A stretch of DNA of 41,996 nucleotides from Bacteroidota bacterium (lineage in GTDB: Bacteria; Bacteroidota; Bacteroidia; JAIBAJ01). The first letter of the stretch is position 1, and every line of letters starts with the position of its first letter. A model generated the notes under the pieces. It was given only the letters and a program-made list of their open reading frames with translations. It was not told the DNA's origin and searched no databases. The stretch spans positions 1 to 41,996 of the forward strand of contig CANJNG010000017.1 in assembly GCA_947475205.1 (NCBI GenBank). The letters run 5' to 3'. A program made the translations under genes and the position numbers. Positions 18,019-25,972 of this stretch are shown in pieces.

Positions 18019-18043
18019 GGAAAGTAGCCCTTTTTAGCAGCCT

Positions 18044-18075
18044 GACCTTTGCCATATCAAATTCAAATGATATGG
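18044..18075 (+). promoter_or_regulatory. promoter with a palindrome over the start codon
   Basis: TGACCTTTG (18043-18051) contains a one-mismatch -7 element. Just downstream, CCATATCA (18052-18059) and TGATATGG (18068-18075) form a perfect 8-bp inverted repeat with an 8-base loop. The right arm includes the ATG at 18072. It could be an operator at the transcription start or an mRNA hairpin hiding the start codon. Confidence 0.5.
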
Positions 18076-18428
18076 AAAAAACTATTTTAATTTCGTTACC
18101 GATTGAAGATTTACAAACGGTAATAATTGATTGTGTGAATTCTTGCCTAAAAAACAGCAAGTACATTCATAACGAACCCCAACCCAACCCCGAACATTGG
18201 TTTGACCTTAACCAGTTAGTTGCATACGACCCCGAGCAGCGAACGAAACCGACCTTTTATGGATATATTCACAGGGGAGAAATTCCGTCCCACAAAAGGG
18301 GTAAGAAGCTAACTTTCTTAAAAAGTGAGATTGATGCTTGGCTAAAGCAAGGCAGAAGAAAAACAGTTCTTGAAACTGCCAACGAAGCAGAAACCTACCT
18401 AAAAAATAAAGGGGGGAAAGCGTTATGA
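18072..18428 (+). CDS. excisionase-like HTH protein
   Basis: A 118-residue protein with a helix-turn-helix of the HTH_17/excisionase family over residues 43-95: HWFDLNQLVAYDPEQRTK, YGYIHRGEIPSHKRGKKL, FLKSEIDAWLKQGRRKT. It is followed by a Lys-rich tail. Such proteins act as Xis factors or as repressors in Bacteroides integrative units. Its start codon lies inside a palindrome, which suggests self-regulation. It overlaps the next gene by four bases (ATGA), indicating translational coupling. Confidence 0.82.
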   Translation: MEKTILISLPIEDLQTVIIDCVNSCLKNSKYIHNEPQPNPEHWFDLNQLVAYDPEQRTKPTFYGYIHRGEIPSHKRGKKLTFLKSEIDAWLKQGRRKTVLETANEAETYLKNKGGKAL

Positions 18429-18727
18429 AAAACACTTTACCCCCCAATACTACTTTGAACGTGATAGGCAAAGGTAGTAACTATATTAACCAACTCAAAA
18501 GAGTTAATCAAGCATTTTTCGACAAGCCCAAGACTATGAAAGAAGTGGACTTGGAAATAGGAATAATGCGTGAAAGCATTTGCCGCTATTGTGCTACACT
18601 TAGAAAGGCAGGAAGGTTATTTCCAGTCCTGAAACGGCAATGTAATGTTACCAAGTACCCTAAAGTTACCGCTTGGACTACAAACCCCGAATTAGTACCA
18701 CCATCAACCCAACTAAACCTTTTCTAA
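18425..18727 (+). CDS. small probable DNA-binding protein
   Basis: A 100-residue protein. Residues 30-75 (AFFDKPKTMKEVDLEIGIMRESICRYCATLRKAGRLF) look like a winged helix-turn-helix, with a Cys-containing recognition region. The start overlaps the upstream excisionase-like gene by ATGA, and the stop is two bases before the ATPase gene, so the three form one unit. It could be a replication or control protein. I cannot give a family name. Confidence 0.6.
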   Translation: MKNTLPPNTTLNVIGKGSNYINQLKRVNQAFFDKPKTMKEVDLEIGIMRESICRYCATLRKAGRLFPVLKRQCNVTKYPKVTAWTTNPELVPPSTQLNLF

Positions 18728-18728
18728 A

Positions 18729-19928
18729 ATGGAAACAACACCACACAATGAAAATTCAAATATCGGTGCTGATGATATTTTGAATGAAATAGAGCAGCTT
18801 ATACAACGAGGAAATGAGGCGATTATTTCCGATAACTTAAAAACCATACTTGCAACCCGTGAAAAGCTAAAGGAAATAAAAGCAAGTGAAATAAGGTTTT
18901 CTGAACCCGTATTAAAACAAGGCGAAAACGCAGTAATATTTCCCCATACCATAAATGTTATTCAGGGGCAAGCAGGGGTACACAAAAGCAGGTTGGCAGA
19001 AAATATTTGTGCAGCCTTTTTGAAGCTGAATGGAAACCAAAACGAACTACTTGGATTTAACAGGCTTAATTTTGATGCAATACATACCGTTGTTTATGTA
19101 GATACCGAAAGGAATTTGTCAGAACAATTGCCGTATGCTTTGCAGTCAATACAGATTAAAGCAGGTTATAATAGAGCCGACCACCCCAGCAACTTTGAGT
19201 ACATAAGCCTTTTACAGATTAGCAGAAAAGAAAGGTTTGCAGCATTAAACGAATACCTCAACCACATTAAGAAAAGCACAAATAACCCTTTGTTTATTGT
19301 CCTTGATGTTTCAACCGATTGTATAGAGGATTTCAATAAGACTGACAAGAGTATGGAACTAATAGACCTTATGAATATGGCAATAAATGAACATAATGTG
19401 ATATTCCTATGCCTGATTCACGAAAACCCAAAGAGCGACAAAGCAAGAGGACATTTTGGAACTGAACTAATGAATAAAGCAAGTACAGTTATGCAAGTAG
19501 GTTTTGAAAAAGATGCAAGCCAAAATGATACTGATATTATACGGGTGAAGTATTTGAAATGCAGAAGTACAGCAAGGCATACCCCTTTTTATATCAAATA
19601 CAGTAGTGAAGCTAACGGGTTGGTTTTAGCTGATGCAATCGAAGTATCTGGGGTAATAAATAACCGAAAGCACAAAGCCAGTAACGAGGACATGATTGAA
19701 TTTATTGAAATGTATTTAGGGGATGGCACAACCTTAACACGGGTTGAATTACTAGAAAAACTTTGCAAAGATTTCAAAGCAAGCCAACGAACTATTGAAA
19801 GCCGTATTGCTGAATTAATGAGTTCAGATATTGAGATTTTCAACGAACAAGGGCAAGGTTGCAAACTATTAAAGGAAACCTTAGAAAAAACAGTTTACTA
19901 TAAACTTATTCCTAATGAACCATTTTAA
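18729..19928 (+). CDS. RecA-like AAA ATPase (RepA/DnaB-type)
   Basis: A 399-residue P-loop ATPase with Walker A GQAGVHKS (Lys86, Ser87), a VVYVDTERN segment near 120, and a Walker B-like FIVLDVSTDCIED. It then has FLCLIHENPKSDKARGHFGTEL and a C-terminal winged-helix-like region (about 315-390). This arrangement fits the RepA-like hexameric helicases found in plasmids and Bacteroidota integrative elements. It lies immediately before the TTGCAA array and the toprim-like gene, which supports a role in replicating the excised element. Confidence 0.85.
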   Translation: METTPHNENSNIGADDILNEIEQLIQRGNEAIISDNLKTILATREKLKEIKASEIRFSEPVLKQGENAVIFPHTINVIQGQAGVHKSRLAENICAAFLKLNGNQNELLGFNRLNFDAIHTVVYVDTERNLSEQLPYALQSIQIKAGYNRADHPSNFEYISLLQISRKERFAALNEYLNHIKKSTNNPLFIVLDVSTDCIEDFNKTDKSMELIDLMNMAINEHNVIFLCLIHENPKSDKARGHFGTELMNKASTVMQVGFEKDASQNDTDIIRVKYLKCRSTARHTPFYIKYSSEANGLVLADAIEVSGVINNRKHKASNEDMIEFIEMYLGDGTTLTRVELLEKLCKDFKASQRTIESRIAELMSSDIEIFNEQGQGCKLLKETLEKTVYYKLIPNEPF

Positions 19929-19934
19929 TACCAA

Positions 19935-20037
19935 ACGTTTGCAAGTTTGCAAAACACCTTTGCAAAAGTTAATTGCAAACAACCTTTCACGTTTGCAAGT
20001 TTGCAAACCCCTATACACGCCTTTGCAAATTGCAAAC
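19935..20037. repeat. iteron-like TTGCAA array, candidate replication origin or operator
   Basis: Eight copies of TTGCAA within about 100 bases, at 19939, 19947, 19960, 19973, 19993, 20001, 20023 and 20030, mostly within TTTGCAAA. A 19-base block ACGTTTGCAAGTTTGCAAA occurs twice, unchanged, at 19935-19953 and 19989-20007. The array is followed by an AT-rich stretch (TTTTTTAATTTTAAATG). Its place between an ATPase and a toprim-like gene makes an origin likely; an operator is the alternative. Confidence 0.6.
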
Positions 20038-20054
20038 GACTTTTTTAATTTTAA

Positions 20055-20372
20055 ATGAAAATGAAAATGAAAGAATTTAATAAAATAATAACAAATACAA
20101 TTATAGAACAGGCAAATTTTGAAAGGAAGCCAGCATCTTTTAAGGATGTAAAAACTAATCTTTTGGAAGGATTTGAGTGCTTTATATTGGAATTAATAGA
20201 AACACTTCCTGTTTTCACTTTTAAACAACTAGGTATTAAAACTCCACTTGATGATATTAAAACAAATGAAATTGATTTTCCCAAGTTGTTTGTTTTGGAA
20301 GGTCAAGGGAATAGATATTTAATTAACACTGCTGGTTTTAAATATTGCAGGTATGTTATTCTAATTGATTAA
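20055..20372 (+). CDS. small protein of unknown function in the replication module
   Basis: A 105-residue acidic protein with no domain I recognise. ATGs at 20055, 20061 and 20067 (MKMKMKEF) are all possible starts. The body reads FKDVKTNLLEGFECFILELIETLPVF, then FKQLGIKTPLDDI and an aromatic C-terminus. It directly follows the iteron-like array and its stop overlaps the start of the next gene by one base. This suggests that it belongs with replication control, but nothing in the sequence shows its function. Confidence 0.6.
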   Translation: MKMKMKEFNKIITNTIIEQANFERKPASFKDVKTNLLEGFECFILELIETLPVFTFKQLGIKTPLDDIKTNEIDFPKLFVLEGQGNRYLINTAGFKYCRYVILID

Positions 20373-21715
20373 TGAAATCATCTTACCGCTACACCTTAGA
20401 GCCATACAAGGGAATGAAAACCCGCCACCGTTGCCCTGAATGTAGCCACAGAAATAAAACCTTTAAGCGATACATCGACAACGAAACAGGCGAACCCATT
20501 GCAGACCACGTTGGCCGATGCAACCGTGAAAGTAATTGTGGCTACCATTATAGCCCAAAGCAATATTTTCAAGACAATAAAATTTCATTTGGTAAATCCT
20601 TTACACCATACGCCACAAAAGCCCCTAAACTGCTAACAAAACCCGTTTCATTCATTCCGGTAGATGTATTTAAAGGAAGTTTGAAAAGTCAAGAACCAAA
20701 CCACTTTGCAACTTTCCTAATTGACCATTTCGGGATTGAAAATACAAACGAACTGATAGCAAAATATTTTATTGGAACTTCAAACCTTTGGAATGGGGCA
20801 ACAGTGTTTTGGGAAATAGATAGCCAGGGCAAAATAAGAACGGGCAAAATAATGCTTTACAGCCCCTCCACAGGTAAGAGAGTAAAAGAACCACACAACC
20901 ATATCAGTTGGGTTCATAGTGAAATTAAATTGCCCAATTTTGAATTAAATCAATGTTTGTTTGGTGAACATTTGTTGCAGGACAAAACAAAACCTATTGC
21001 CATAGTGGAAAGCGAAAAAACAGCCCTCATAGCAAGCGTTTATTACCCTAAATACATTTGGTTAGCTACTGGAGGTAAAGATGGATTAAACGCTGAAAAA
21101 TGCAGCATCCTGAAAGGCCGAACCGTTATTTTGTTTCCTGATTTATCAAAGCCAAAAGAAAACAAACTTTCAACCTTTGAAATATGGAGCAACAAAGCAA
21201 AAGGACTTTCCCACATTGCTAATTTTCAAATTTCCGATTTATTGGAACTCAAAGCGACACCCACAGAAAGAGAGCAGGGTTTAGATATTGCTGATTACCT
21301 CATAAGGCTTAATTTAAGCGACTTTAGTAAGCCCGAACCGAAACAACAGCCCGAACCACTTAAACAAATTGAAAAGTTTTCAGAGGCATTAACCTTGCAC
21401 CCCATTCCCGAAACTTTTAAAGAATGGAAACCTGAACCAACTAACTCCGAAAACTGGACAGCCGAAATAGAAGAACTGGAAAGATTTTTTGAAACCGCCA
21501 CATTACCCAAAACTCCCATAAAACTAAATCAAGCCACAACGATAACAAACCTTCCTAAATTCATTGATGCACACCTTTCAACTGTAAAGGCCAACAACGG
21601 AAATAAAACCTTTTTACCTTACTTGGAAAGGTTAAATGGACTTAAAACAAATTTGATTATGTTTGCGAATGGAAGAATCAAAACTACAGTTGAAGAAAGC
21701 TCAATTAAAGTTTGA
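20372..21715 (+). CDS. DUF6371-like protein with zinc finger and toprim-like fold
   Basis: A 447-residue protein with a zinc-finger-like N-terminus (Cys21, Cys24, Cys50, Cys56, in CPEC and RCNRESNC) followed by a toprim-like region. That region has IVESEKTALIAS (Glu213 and Glu215), LATGGKDGL, and VILFPDLSKP (Asp257). It resembles the DUF6371 family common in Bacteroidota mobile elements and, in outline, DnaG or phage-type primases. The C-terminal third is Pro/Glu-rich and probably a linker or interaction region. With the upstream ATPase and repeats it would form a helicase-primase replication pair. Catalytic primase activity is inferred, not shown. Confidence 0.78.
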   Translation: MKSSYRYTLEPYKGMKTRHRCPECSHRNKTFKRYIDNETGEPIADHVGRCNRESNCGYHYSPKQYFQDNKISFGKSFTPYATKAPKLLTKPVSFIPVDVFKGSLKSQEPNHFATFLIDHFGIENTNELIAKYFIGTSNLWNGATVFWEIDSQGKIRTGKIMLYSPSTGKRVKEPHNHISWVHSEIKLPNFELNQCLFGEHLLQDKTKPIAIVESEKTALIASVYYPKYIWLATGGKDGLNAEKCSILKGRTVILFPDLSKPKENKLSTFEIWSNKAKGLSHIANFQISDLLELKATPTEREQGLDIADYLIRLNLSDFSKPEPKQQPEPLKQIEKFSEALTLHPIPETFKEWKPEPTNSENWTAEIEELERFFETATLPKTPIKLNQATTITNLPKFIDAHLSTVKANNGNKTFLPYLERLNGLKTNLIMFANGRIKTTVEESSIKV

Positions 21716-22301
21716 AATAGCTGTTGCACAAGAAAAGCTAAAAATGTTGGGATTAGATAATGAGATTCAAAATGATTTGAATGCGGAAAAAGAAAATAAT
21801 CAAACACTTATAGACAGGAATGGAAATTTTGTGCCGATGAAAAAACAACATGAGAGCAAAGTCAAAGCAAATGCAGATTTCCCTGAAAGATGGGCAATTT
21901 ATTGGAGGAGATATTTTGTGGCGTTTTTTATTGTTACAGGGATTGCATTTTTCTTTAATATAGACTTTGATAAACTTCCAGTTTGGTTTGCGATGGTAAT
22001 ATCTATGATGTCTTTTTGGATTTTACTTATATTGTATTTTGGGATTTCTATTGTGATGTTCGGAGTTCTATTAGAAAAGGTTTCTAAACTATTAAACAAG
22101 GAACTCTATTCTATGCATACTTTTTGCGTTTTATTGTCAATGGGTTGTATGTATATTGCTTTTGCTTATTCTATTGAGTACATAGATAGTCGGATATTAG
22201 CAACAACGGTATTAATGACATTATTCACATCGTTTTCATTGTTAGTTGACTTTTCCCTTTGGAAACACGAACAAAATAAAGATAAAAAATCAATCACATA
22301 A
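21669..22301 (+). CDS. coiled-coil membrane protein, probable cargo
   Basis: About 210 residues from the ATG at 21669; a TTG six bases upstream is also possible. The start lies inside the end of the previous gene, with a 47-base overlap. The N-terminal 45 residues are a Lys/Glu/Gln/Leu-rich amphipathic helix, probably a coiled coil. About four membrane segments follow (residues 75-95, 100-130, 143-165, 170-192). No enzymatic motif is visible. Base composition is clearly more AT-rich than in the replication genes. It is the first of three membrane proteins that look like the element's accessory load. Confidence 0.65.
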   Translation: MEESKLQLKKAQLKFEIAVAQEKLKMLGLDNEIQNDLNAEKENNQTLIDRNGNFVPMKKQHESKVKANADFPERWAIYWRRYFVAFFIVTGIAFFFNIDFDKLPVWFAMVISMMSFWILLILYFGISIVMFGVLLEKVSKLLNKELYSMHTFCVLLSMGCMYIAFAYSIEYIDSRILATTVLMTLFTSFSLLVDFSLWKHEQNKDKKSIT

Positions 22302-22492
22302 TACAGCGATAATATCCACCGAATGTTTCTATATTCGGCTATTGATTAAAGATAGACCTTTACTCCCACCCTTAGAACCGAATAAGCAATTATTAATCCA
22401 TTTGATAGTGAACAAAAAATTTTGCAAAATTAGTTCTACCTAAAACCTGATTAATACCTTTACTACTTTTTTAAACATTTTTTGACAAAGTA

Positions 22493-23245
22493 ATGTCCAA
22501 TTGGCTTTATGAACCATTTTTTGAAGATTGTTATGTTTGGGAGGATAGATTAGTCAAATTCCTGATATTAGGAGGAACGGTTATTCTCCCATTTGTATTT
22601 TTTATCTTTGTATTTGTGTTTGAGAAAATACTGAAGGTAATTATGGGTTTATTTGATATGATAAATAAACGGTTCAATTTCATATCAGATTCATTTTTTG
22701 AATATAAATGGAATTTTGCTCAGAAAATAGTAGTTGATTCTAAAGTGTCTTATGGACAGTATATTGTTTTGTTTACTGCTATTTTTTGGGTTGTAATGTC
22801 TGCTTTCATGGCATACGGCGATTCGATAAATAAAGAAATTTCAATTAATCCATTCCATGAATATCTGCTATTAAAGTATGGAAAAACTACAATAGCCGAA
22901 GGTGTGGATGAGGGGTACTGTAAAAAACAATATAGATATAATGGAGTACATCCCCTTCACAATTTTTTTTATCAATTTGATTTGCCAAGTGGAAAAGTAA
23001 TCAATCGCACAATAAAAAGAAACGAACATAAATGGCAAGACGAACCGCTTGAACAGAAATATTATACAATTTTATATTTACCACAAAGTCCAAATATAAA
23101 TGAGATAAAATCAAGTGTTTCTGATTCAATTTTTCAAATTTTAAGGCACATAATCTTACCTTTCATTTTACAATTTTTATTGCTTACCTTTATTCCATTT
23201 GCGTTTATGGGACAATGGATTTTAGATTACCGGAAAAATAAATAG
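22493..23245 (+). CDS. membrane protein of unknown function, probable cargo
   Basis: A 250-residue protein with membrane segments near residues 24-48, 88-108 and 218-242, and a central soluble domain of about 100 residues. The domain (YCKKQYRYNGVHPLHNFFYQFDLPSGKVINRTIK, EQKYYTILYLPQSPNINEI) has the rhythm of DUF3592-type domains that sit between two membrane helices, but I do not claim membership. Very AT-rich. The 190 bases before it contain no gene that I can support. Confidence 0.65.
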   Translation: MSNWLYEPFFEDCYVWEDRLVKFLILGGTVILPFVFFIFVFVFEKILKVIMGLFDMINKRFNFISDSFFEYKWNFAQKIVVDSKVSYGQYIVLFTAIFWVVMSAFMAYGDSINKEISINPFHEYLLLKYGKTTIAEGVDEGYCKKQYRYNGVHPLHNFFYQFDLPSGKVINRTIKRNEHKWQDEPLEQKYYTILYLPQSPNINEIKSSVSDSIFQILRHIILPFILQFLLLTFIPFAFMGQWILDYRKNK

Positions 23246-23345
23246 TTTTCTGGTAGATGTTATAGTGCACATAGGTTAGGTTTATAGCTTAAATATTTCA
23301 AGCCTCTTAATAAACGCAATAGTTGAAATCTTAATTAATGACTCT

Positions 23346-24824
23346 ATGAAAACAGATAAGAATCAAACCCTGAATCAAAGAGTGAAGGAAGCTATAAAGA
23401 ATTTGGTGGTGATAAGGGGAATACAGAATCAAGCAGAAACCTCTAAAGAGGAGAATAGGGGTAATTCATTTCCAACAACTGTAAATCATAATATCTTAAA
23501 TATGAAAAAGTTCTATTTCTTTTTTGGGGGGCTATTTATTGTCTTTTTTATTTTGTTAATTCTTGAATCATCAAAAAAGACTATTCCAAATAACTTTGTA
23601 TGGAGTAGAAATAATTTCGTAGAAAGCATAAGGCTTTTTCGACAAGCTGAACAGACTTCTTTAGCACTGGACACCAATAAGGATGAATGGTTTGAACCCG
23701 TTTTAGTAGATTTATTAACTCAAAAAATTGATGAAGGCATAAAACACAGTTACAATGTTTCAAATGACTTTCTTGACTATGTCAATCCATTCTTAAGAAA
23801 TAAATACAGAGAAGGTCTTATAGGCTTTTATAAGGCAAAATATGAAAACTTGACAACCTCAACAGACAGTACAAAAAAAAGGGAGGTGAAAGATGCTTTA
23901 TTGATTTTTTGGAAGTCATTCTATAAAAGGGGCTTTGGAAGAATTAATAATAAAGTATTTATTGATACTAATGTTGCCCCTGATTGGCAGGTTGAAGTAA
24001 AGGAGTTTTATTATCCTTACCAATATTACGCATTAGGCCAAAGCCTTAAAAATAAAGGGGAGTACTTTAAAGCTATTCAGTGCTTTGAATTTAATATCAA
24101 ACAAACAAAGAAAGAAAATGAGAAATTTCAATCTATTTCACAAATTGGTGAGATATATTATTTAAAAGAGTGTTACGAATTGGCTATCTCATATTTTACA
24201 GAGGCAATAAATAGTCAATCTGGATTCTCTACTTATTATTACTATCGAGGAATGTCTTACTTGTCTTTAGGATTCTATTCTTTAGCAATTTCAGATTTTA
24301 TGAGCGTAGCGTTAATCAAAATTGGAGAATTTACTATTTGGAATTGGTTAATTTTGATTTTTGGCTTAGTTTTATCAATATGGCTCAGTTTTTATTTGAG
24401 AAAAGAATTAATGAATTTCACCATAAAAGAGGTTTCATTGCGTACATTTGAAAAAATTAAGGGAACACCAAAATTGATTAAAAATCTTTTCACTTTAAAG
24501 TCTGGAATTGCTTTAGCAATACTTATTGTAATTTTAACTTTAACGAACCCAAATCTTTCAAGTTTTAAAAGTTATGCTGATATTGATATTCCTAAAACAA
24601 AAGTAGAAACAGAGTTTCCAGAACAGGAAAGCACAAAACGTCATTATCGAAGATATTCATATTGGCTTGTATGCTCCGTTTACCAAGTTGAAGTATGTGA
24701 AGGTTTAATCGGCGAAATTTATGATGGCAAAATTTATTATGAAACTTATCAATATTATGGAATTTTTAATAATTTTCTTAAATCGGCAAAAACAGATGGA
24801 AGAATGATAAGCATTGACAACTAG
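23346..24824 (+). CDS. TPR-containing membrane protein, probable cargo
   Basis: A 492-residue protein. The track start at 23346 gives 52 polar residues before a first membrane helix (about 57-75, FYFFFGGLFIVFFILLIL); an ATG at 23502 just before this helix is an alternative start. Two or three tetratricopeptide-like repeats follow (about 228-325: YALGQSLKNKGEYFKAIQCF, GEIYYLKECYELAISYF, YRGMSYLSLGFYSLAISDF). There are further membrane helices near 335-355 and 390-408 and a C-terminal soluble tail. The combination suggests a membrane-anchored scaffold or sensor. I do not recognise the family. Confidence 0.68.
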   Translation: MKTDKNQTLNQRVKEAIKNLVVIRGIQNQAETSKEENRGNSFPTTVNHNILNMKKFYFFFGGLFIVFFILLILESSKKTIPNNFVWSRNNFVESIRLFRQAEQTSLALDTNKDEWFEPVLVDLLTQKIDEGIKHSYNVSNDFLDYVNPFLRNKYREGLIGFYKAKYENLTTSTDSTKKREVKDALLIFWKSFYKRGFGRINNKVFIDTNVAPDWQVEVKEFYYPYQYYALGQSLKNKGEYFKAIQCFEFNIKQTKKENEKFQSISQIGEIYYLKECYELAISYFTEAINSQSGFSTYYYYRGMSYLSLGFYSLAISDFMSVALIKIGEFTIWNWLILIFGLVLSIWLSFYLRKELMNFTIKEVSLRTFEKIKGTPKLIKNLFTLKSGIALAILIVILTLTNPNLSSFKSYADIDIPKTKVETEFPEQESTKRHYRRYSYWLVCSVYQVEVCEGLIGEIYDGKIYYETYQYYGIFNNFLKSAKTDGRMISIDN

Positions 24825-24899
24825 AATGCATTCATTGTATTAATTGAAATTTTAAGCAATCTAAATATAAGGCATTAGTTTAACAGTTATTAAGTTTCT

Positions 24900-24907
24900 T
24901 AACTTTG
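24900..24907 (+). promoter_or_regulatory. -7 promoter element, leaderless arrangement
   Basis: TAACTTTG is a perfect TAnnTTTG match ending four bases before the ATG at 24912. The same sequence and spacing recur before 25484. Confidence 0.55.
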
Positions 24908-24911
24908 CTGC

Positions 24912-25408
24912 ATGGATTACAAAACCCAATCCTCCAAAGCCGCCAAATTTTCACAACGTAGAGAAAGAAAGATAGGTAACCTTTCAAATGCCAAGTTTAA
25001 AGAAGCATCTAACCTTTTAAAAGAAGGTAAATATGATGAAGCACAAAAATCAGATAGTAAGCAAAAAAAGAGTTTACTTTTAATGAACCAAAAATAGGAA
25101 TCCTTCCCGATAAATACAATTTTAGATACTATGGAACAAAAAATGCAGAACTTGCCAGTAAAAAGAGAATTAACGGAGGAAGCGAAGAAGGCAATACAGG
25201 AGAATCCAAACTACCTAATGCACTCGCAAATGAAAAGGGTGTGGCAAGAGAATCCGAAACTTTCAGTTCAAGAAGCAATAGCGGAGGTAGAACAATTCGC
25301 ACAAGCTATGGGGCTGTAATCCCTAAAACAATTCCTAAAGTAAAGCACAGCGATTACATTAAAGCATTTGCCACCAATACTGGAGTATACTACAGTTATC
25401 AAAAATAA
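24912..25408 (+). CDS. small gene read through a probable -1 frameshift
   Basis: The zero frame encodes 61 residues and stops at 25097. Codons 51-53 read CAA AAA AAG, so the heptamer A AAA AAG (25064-25070), the best-known bacterial -1 slippery site, lies in frame. After a -1 slip, reading continues from GAG (25070-25072) for 112 more residues (EFTFNEPKIGILPDKYNF... to GVYYSYQK, stop at 25408), about 165 in all. The -1 frame has mostly A/T-ending codons like its neighbours, whereas the zero frame beyond the site is much richer in G-ending codons, which supports the -1 frame as coding. Residues 1-24 match the N-terminus of the 25484 gene. No function is recognised. An indel mutation or sequencing error in the A-run is the alternative. 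Confidence 0.55.
25064..25070 (+). promoter_or_regulatory. A AAA AAG slippery heptamer
   Basis: In-frame X XXY YYZ heptamer in the 24912 gene, at the point where the open frame changes by -1. I did not find an obvious upstream Shine-Dalgarno-like stimulator or a strong downstream hairpin. Confidence 0.45.
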
Positions 25409-25471
25409 TTCAAGAGACGCAAGATTATGGCGGTAATATGGCTTAACATAATTAGGACAAAGCATTTAAAT

Positions 25472-25479
25472 TAACTTTG
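25472..25479 (+). promoter_or_regulatory. -7 promoter element, leaderless arrangement
   Basis: TAACTTTG, identical to the element at 24900, ends four bases before the ATG at 25484. Transcription would start at or beside the start codon. Confidence 0.55.
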
Positions 25480-25483
25480 TGGC

Positions 25484-25972
25484 ATGGGTTATAAAATTCA
25501 ATCTTCTAAAGCTGTAAAATTTGCTCAACGTAGAGAAAGAAAGTTAGCTAACCTCTTTCAGCGTTCCCCAAGCTTAAAGAACAACCGAACCTTTGACTCA
25601 ATCAGGACAAGGTTTCAGGAGAATGCAGACAAGCAATTTGCCCTATTTAGTGATGAACATTACAACAGGCTAAAATCGAATGTTAAGTATGTGCAGCAGT
25701 GTTCAGGTTTGAATGTTCAAGAGTTTTGTGCAGCCTTTAATTTAGGCCACAACATCATTTCCAACAAAGAGAATAAGTACAGTTTTAACATTCGGCAACA
25801 AACCTTTCTTAAAATCTATTCGGCCTTTATAATCTACATTCCAACAGTTGACCTATTCGATATGTTTACAATGGATTTTAGGCAGTGCTACCCGCATTTA
25901 GTAGAAGTAAGGCAGAAGAACAGAGAACTAATGGGAAAACGAAACGGAAGGCCAAGAAAAAGAAAGTATTAG
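25484..25972 (+). CDS. probable HTH-type DNA-binding protein
   Basis: A 162-residue basic protein. Its N-terminal 24 residues (MGYKIQSSKAVKFAQRRERK) are a near copy of those of the 24912 gene, and the promoter and first codons are also alike at the DNA level, so one derives from the other. The central part (about 60-120: VKYVQQCSGLNVQEFCAAFNLGHNIISNKENKYSF) has the spacing of a Cro/XRE-type helix-turn-helix. The tail is very basic (GKRNGRPRKRKY). It is the last gene before the right end of the element and may act as its regulator, though this is inference. Confidence 0.65.
   Translation: MGYKIQSSKAVKFAQRRERKLANLFQRSPSLKNNRTFDSIRTRFQENADKQFALFSDEHYNRLKSNVKYVQQCSGLNVQEFCAAFNLGHNIISNKENKYSFNIRQQTFLKIYSAFIIYIPTVDLFDMFTMDFRQCYPHLVEVRQKNRELMGKRNGRPRKRKY

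Noticed and set aside
22246-22443. 65-residue plus-strand frame after the 21669 gene
   Set aside because: Starts inside the preceding gene, has no recognisable pattern and no start signal. I see nothing supported in 22302-22492.
25131-25319. 62-residue frame with a protein-like Glu/Gln/Lys-rich sequence
   Set aside because: It lies in the zero frame beyond the slippery site. Its codons end in G far more often than the neighbours' do, while the overlapping -1 frame has the element's normal codon bias, so it is judged a shadow.
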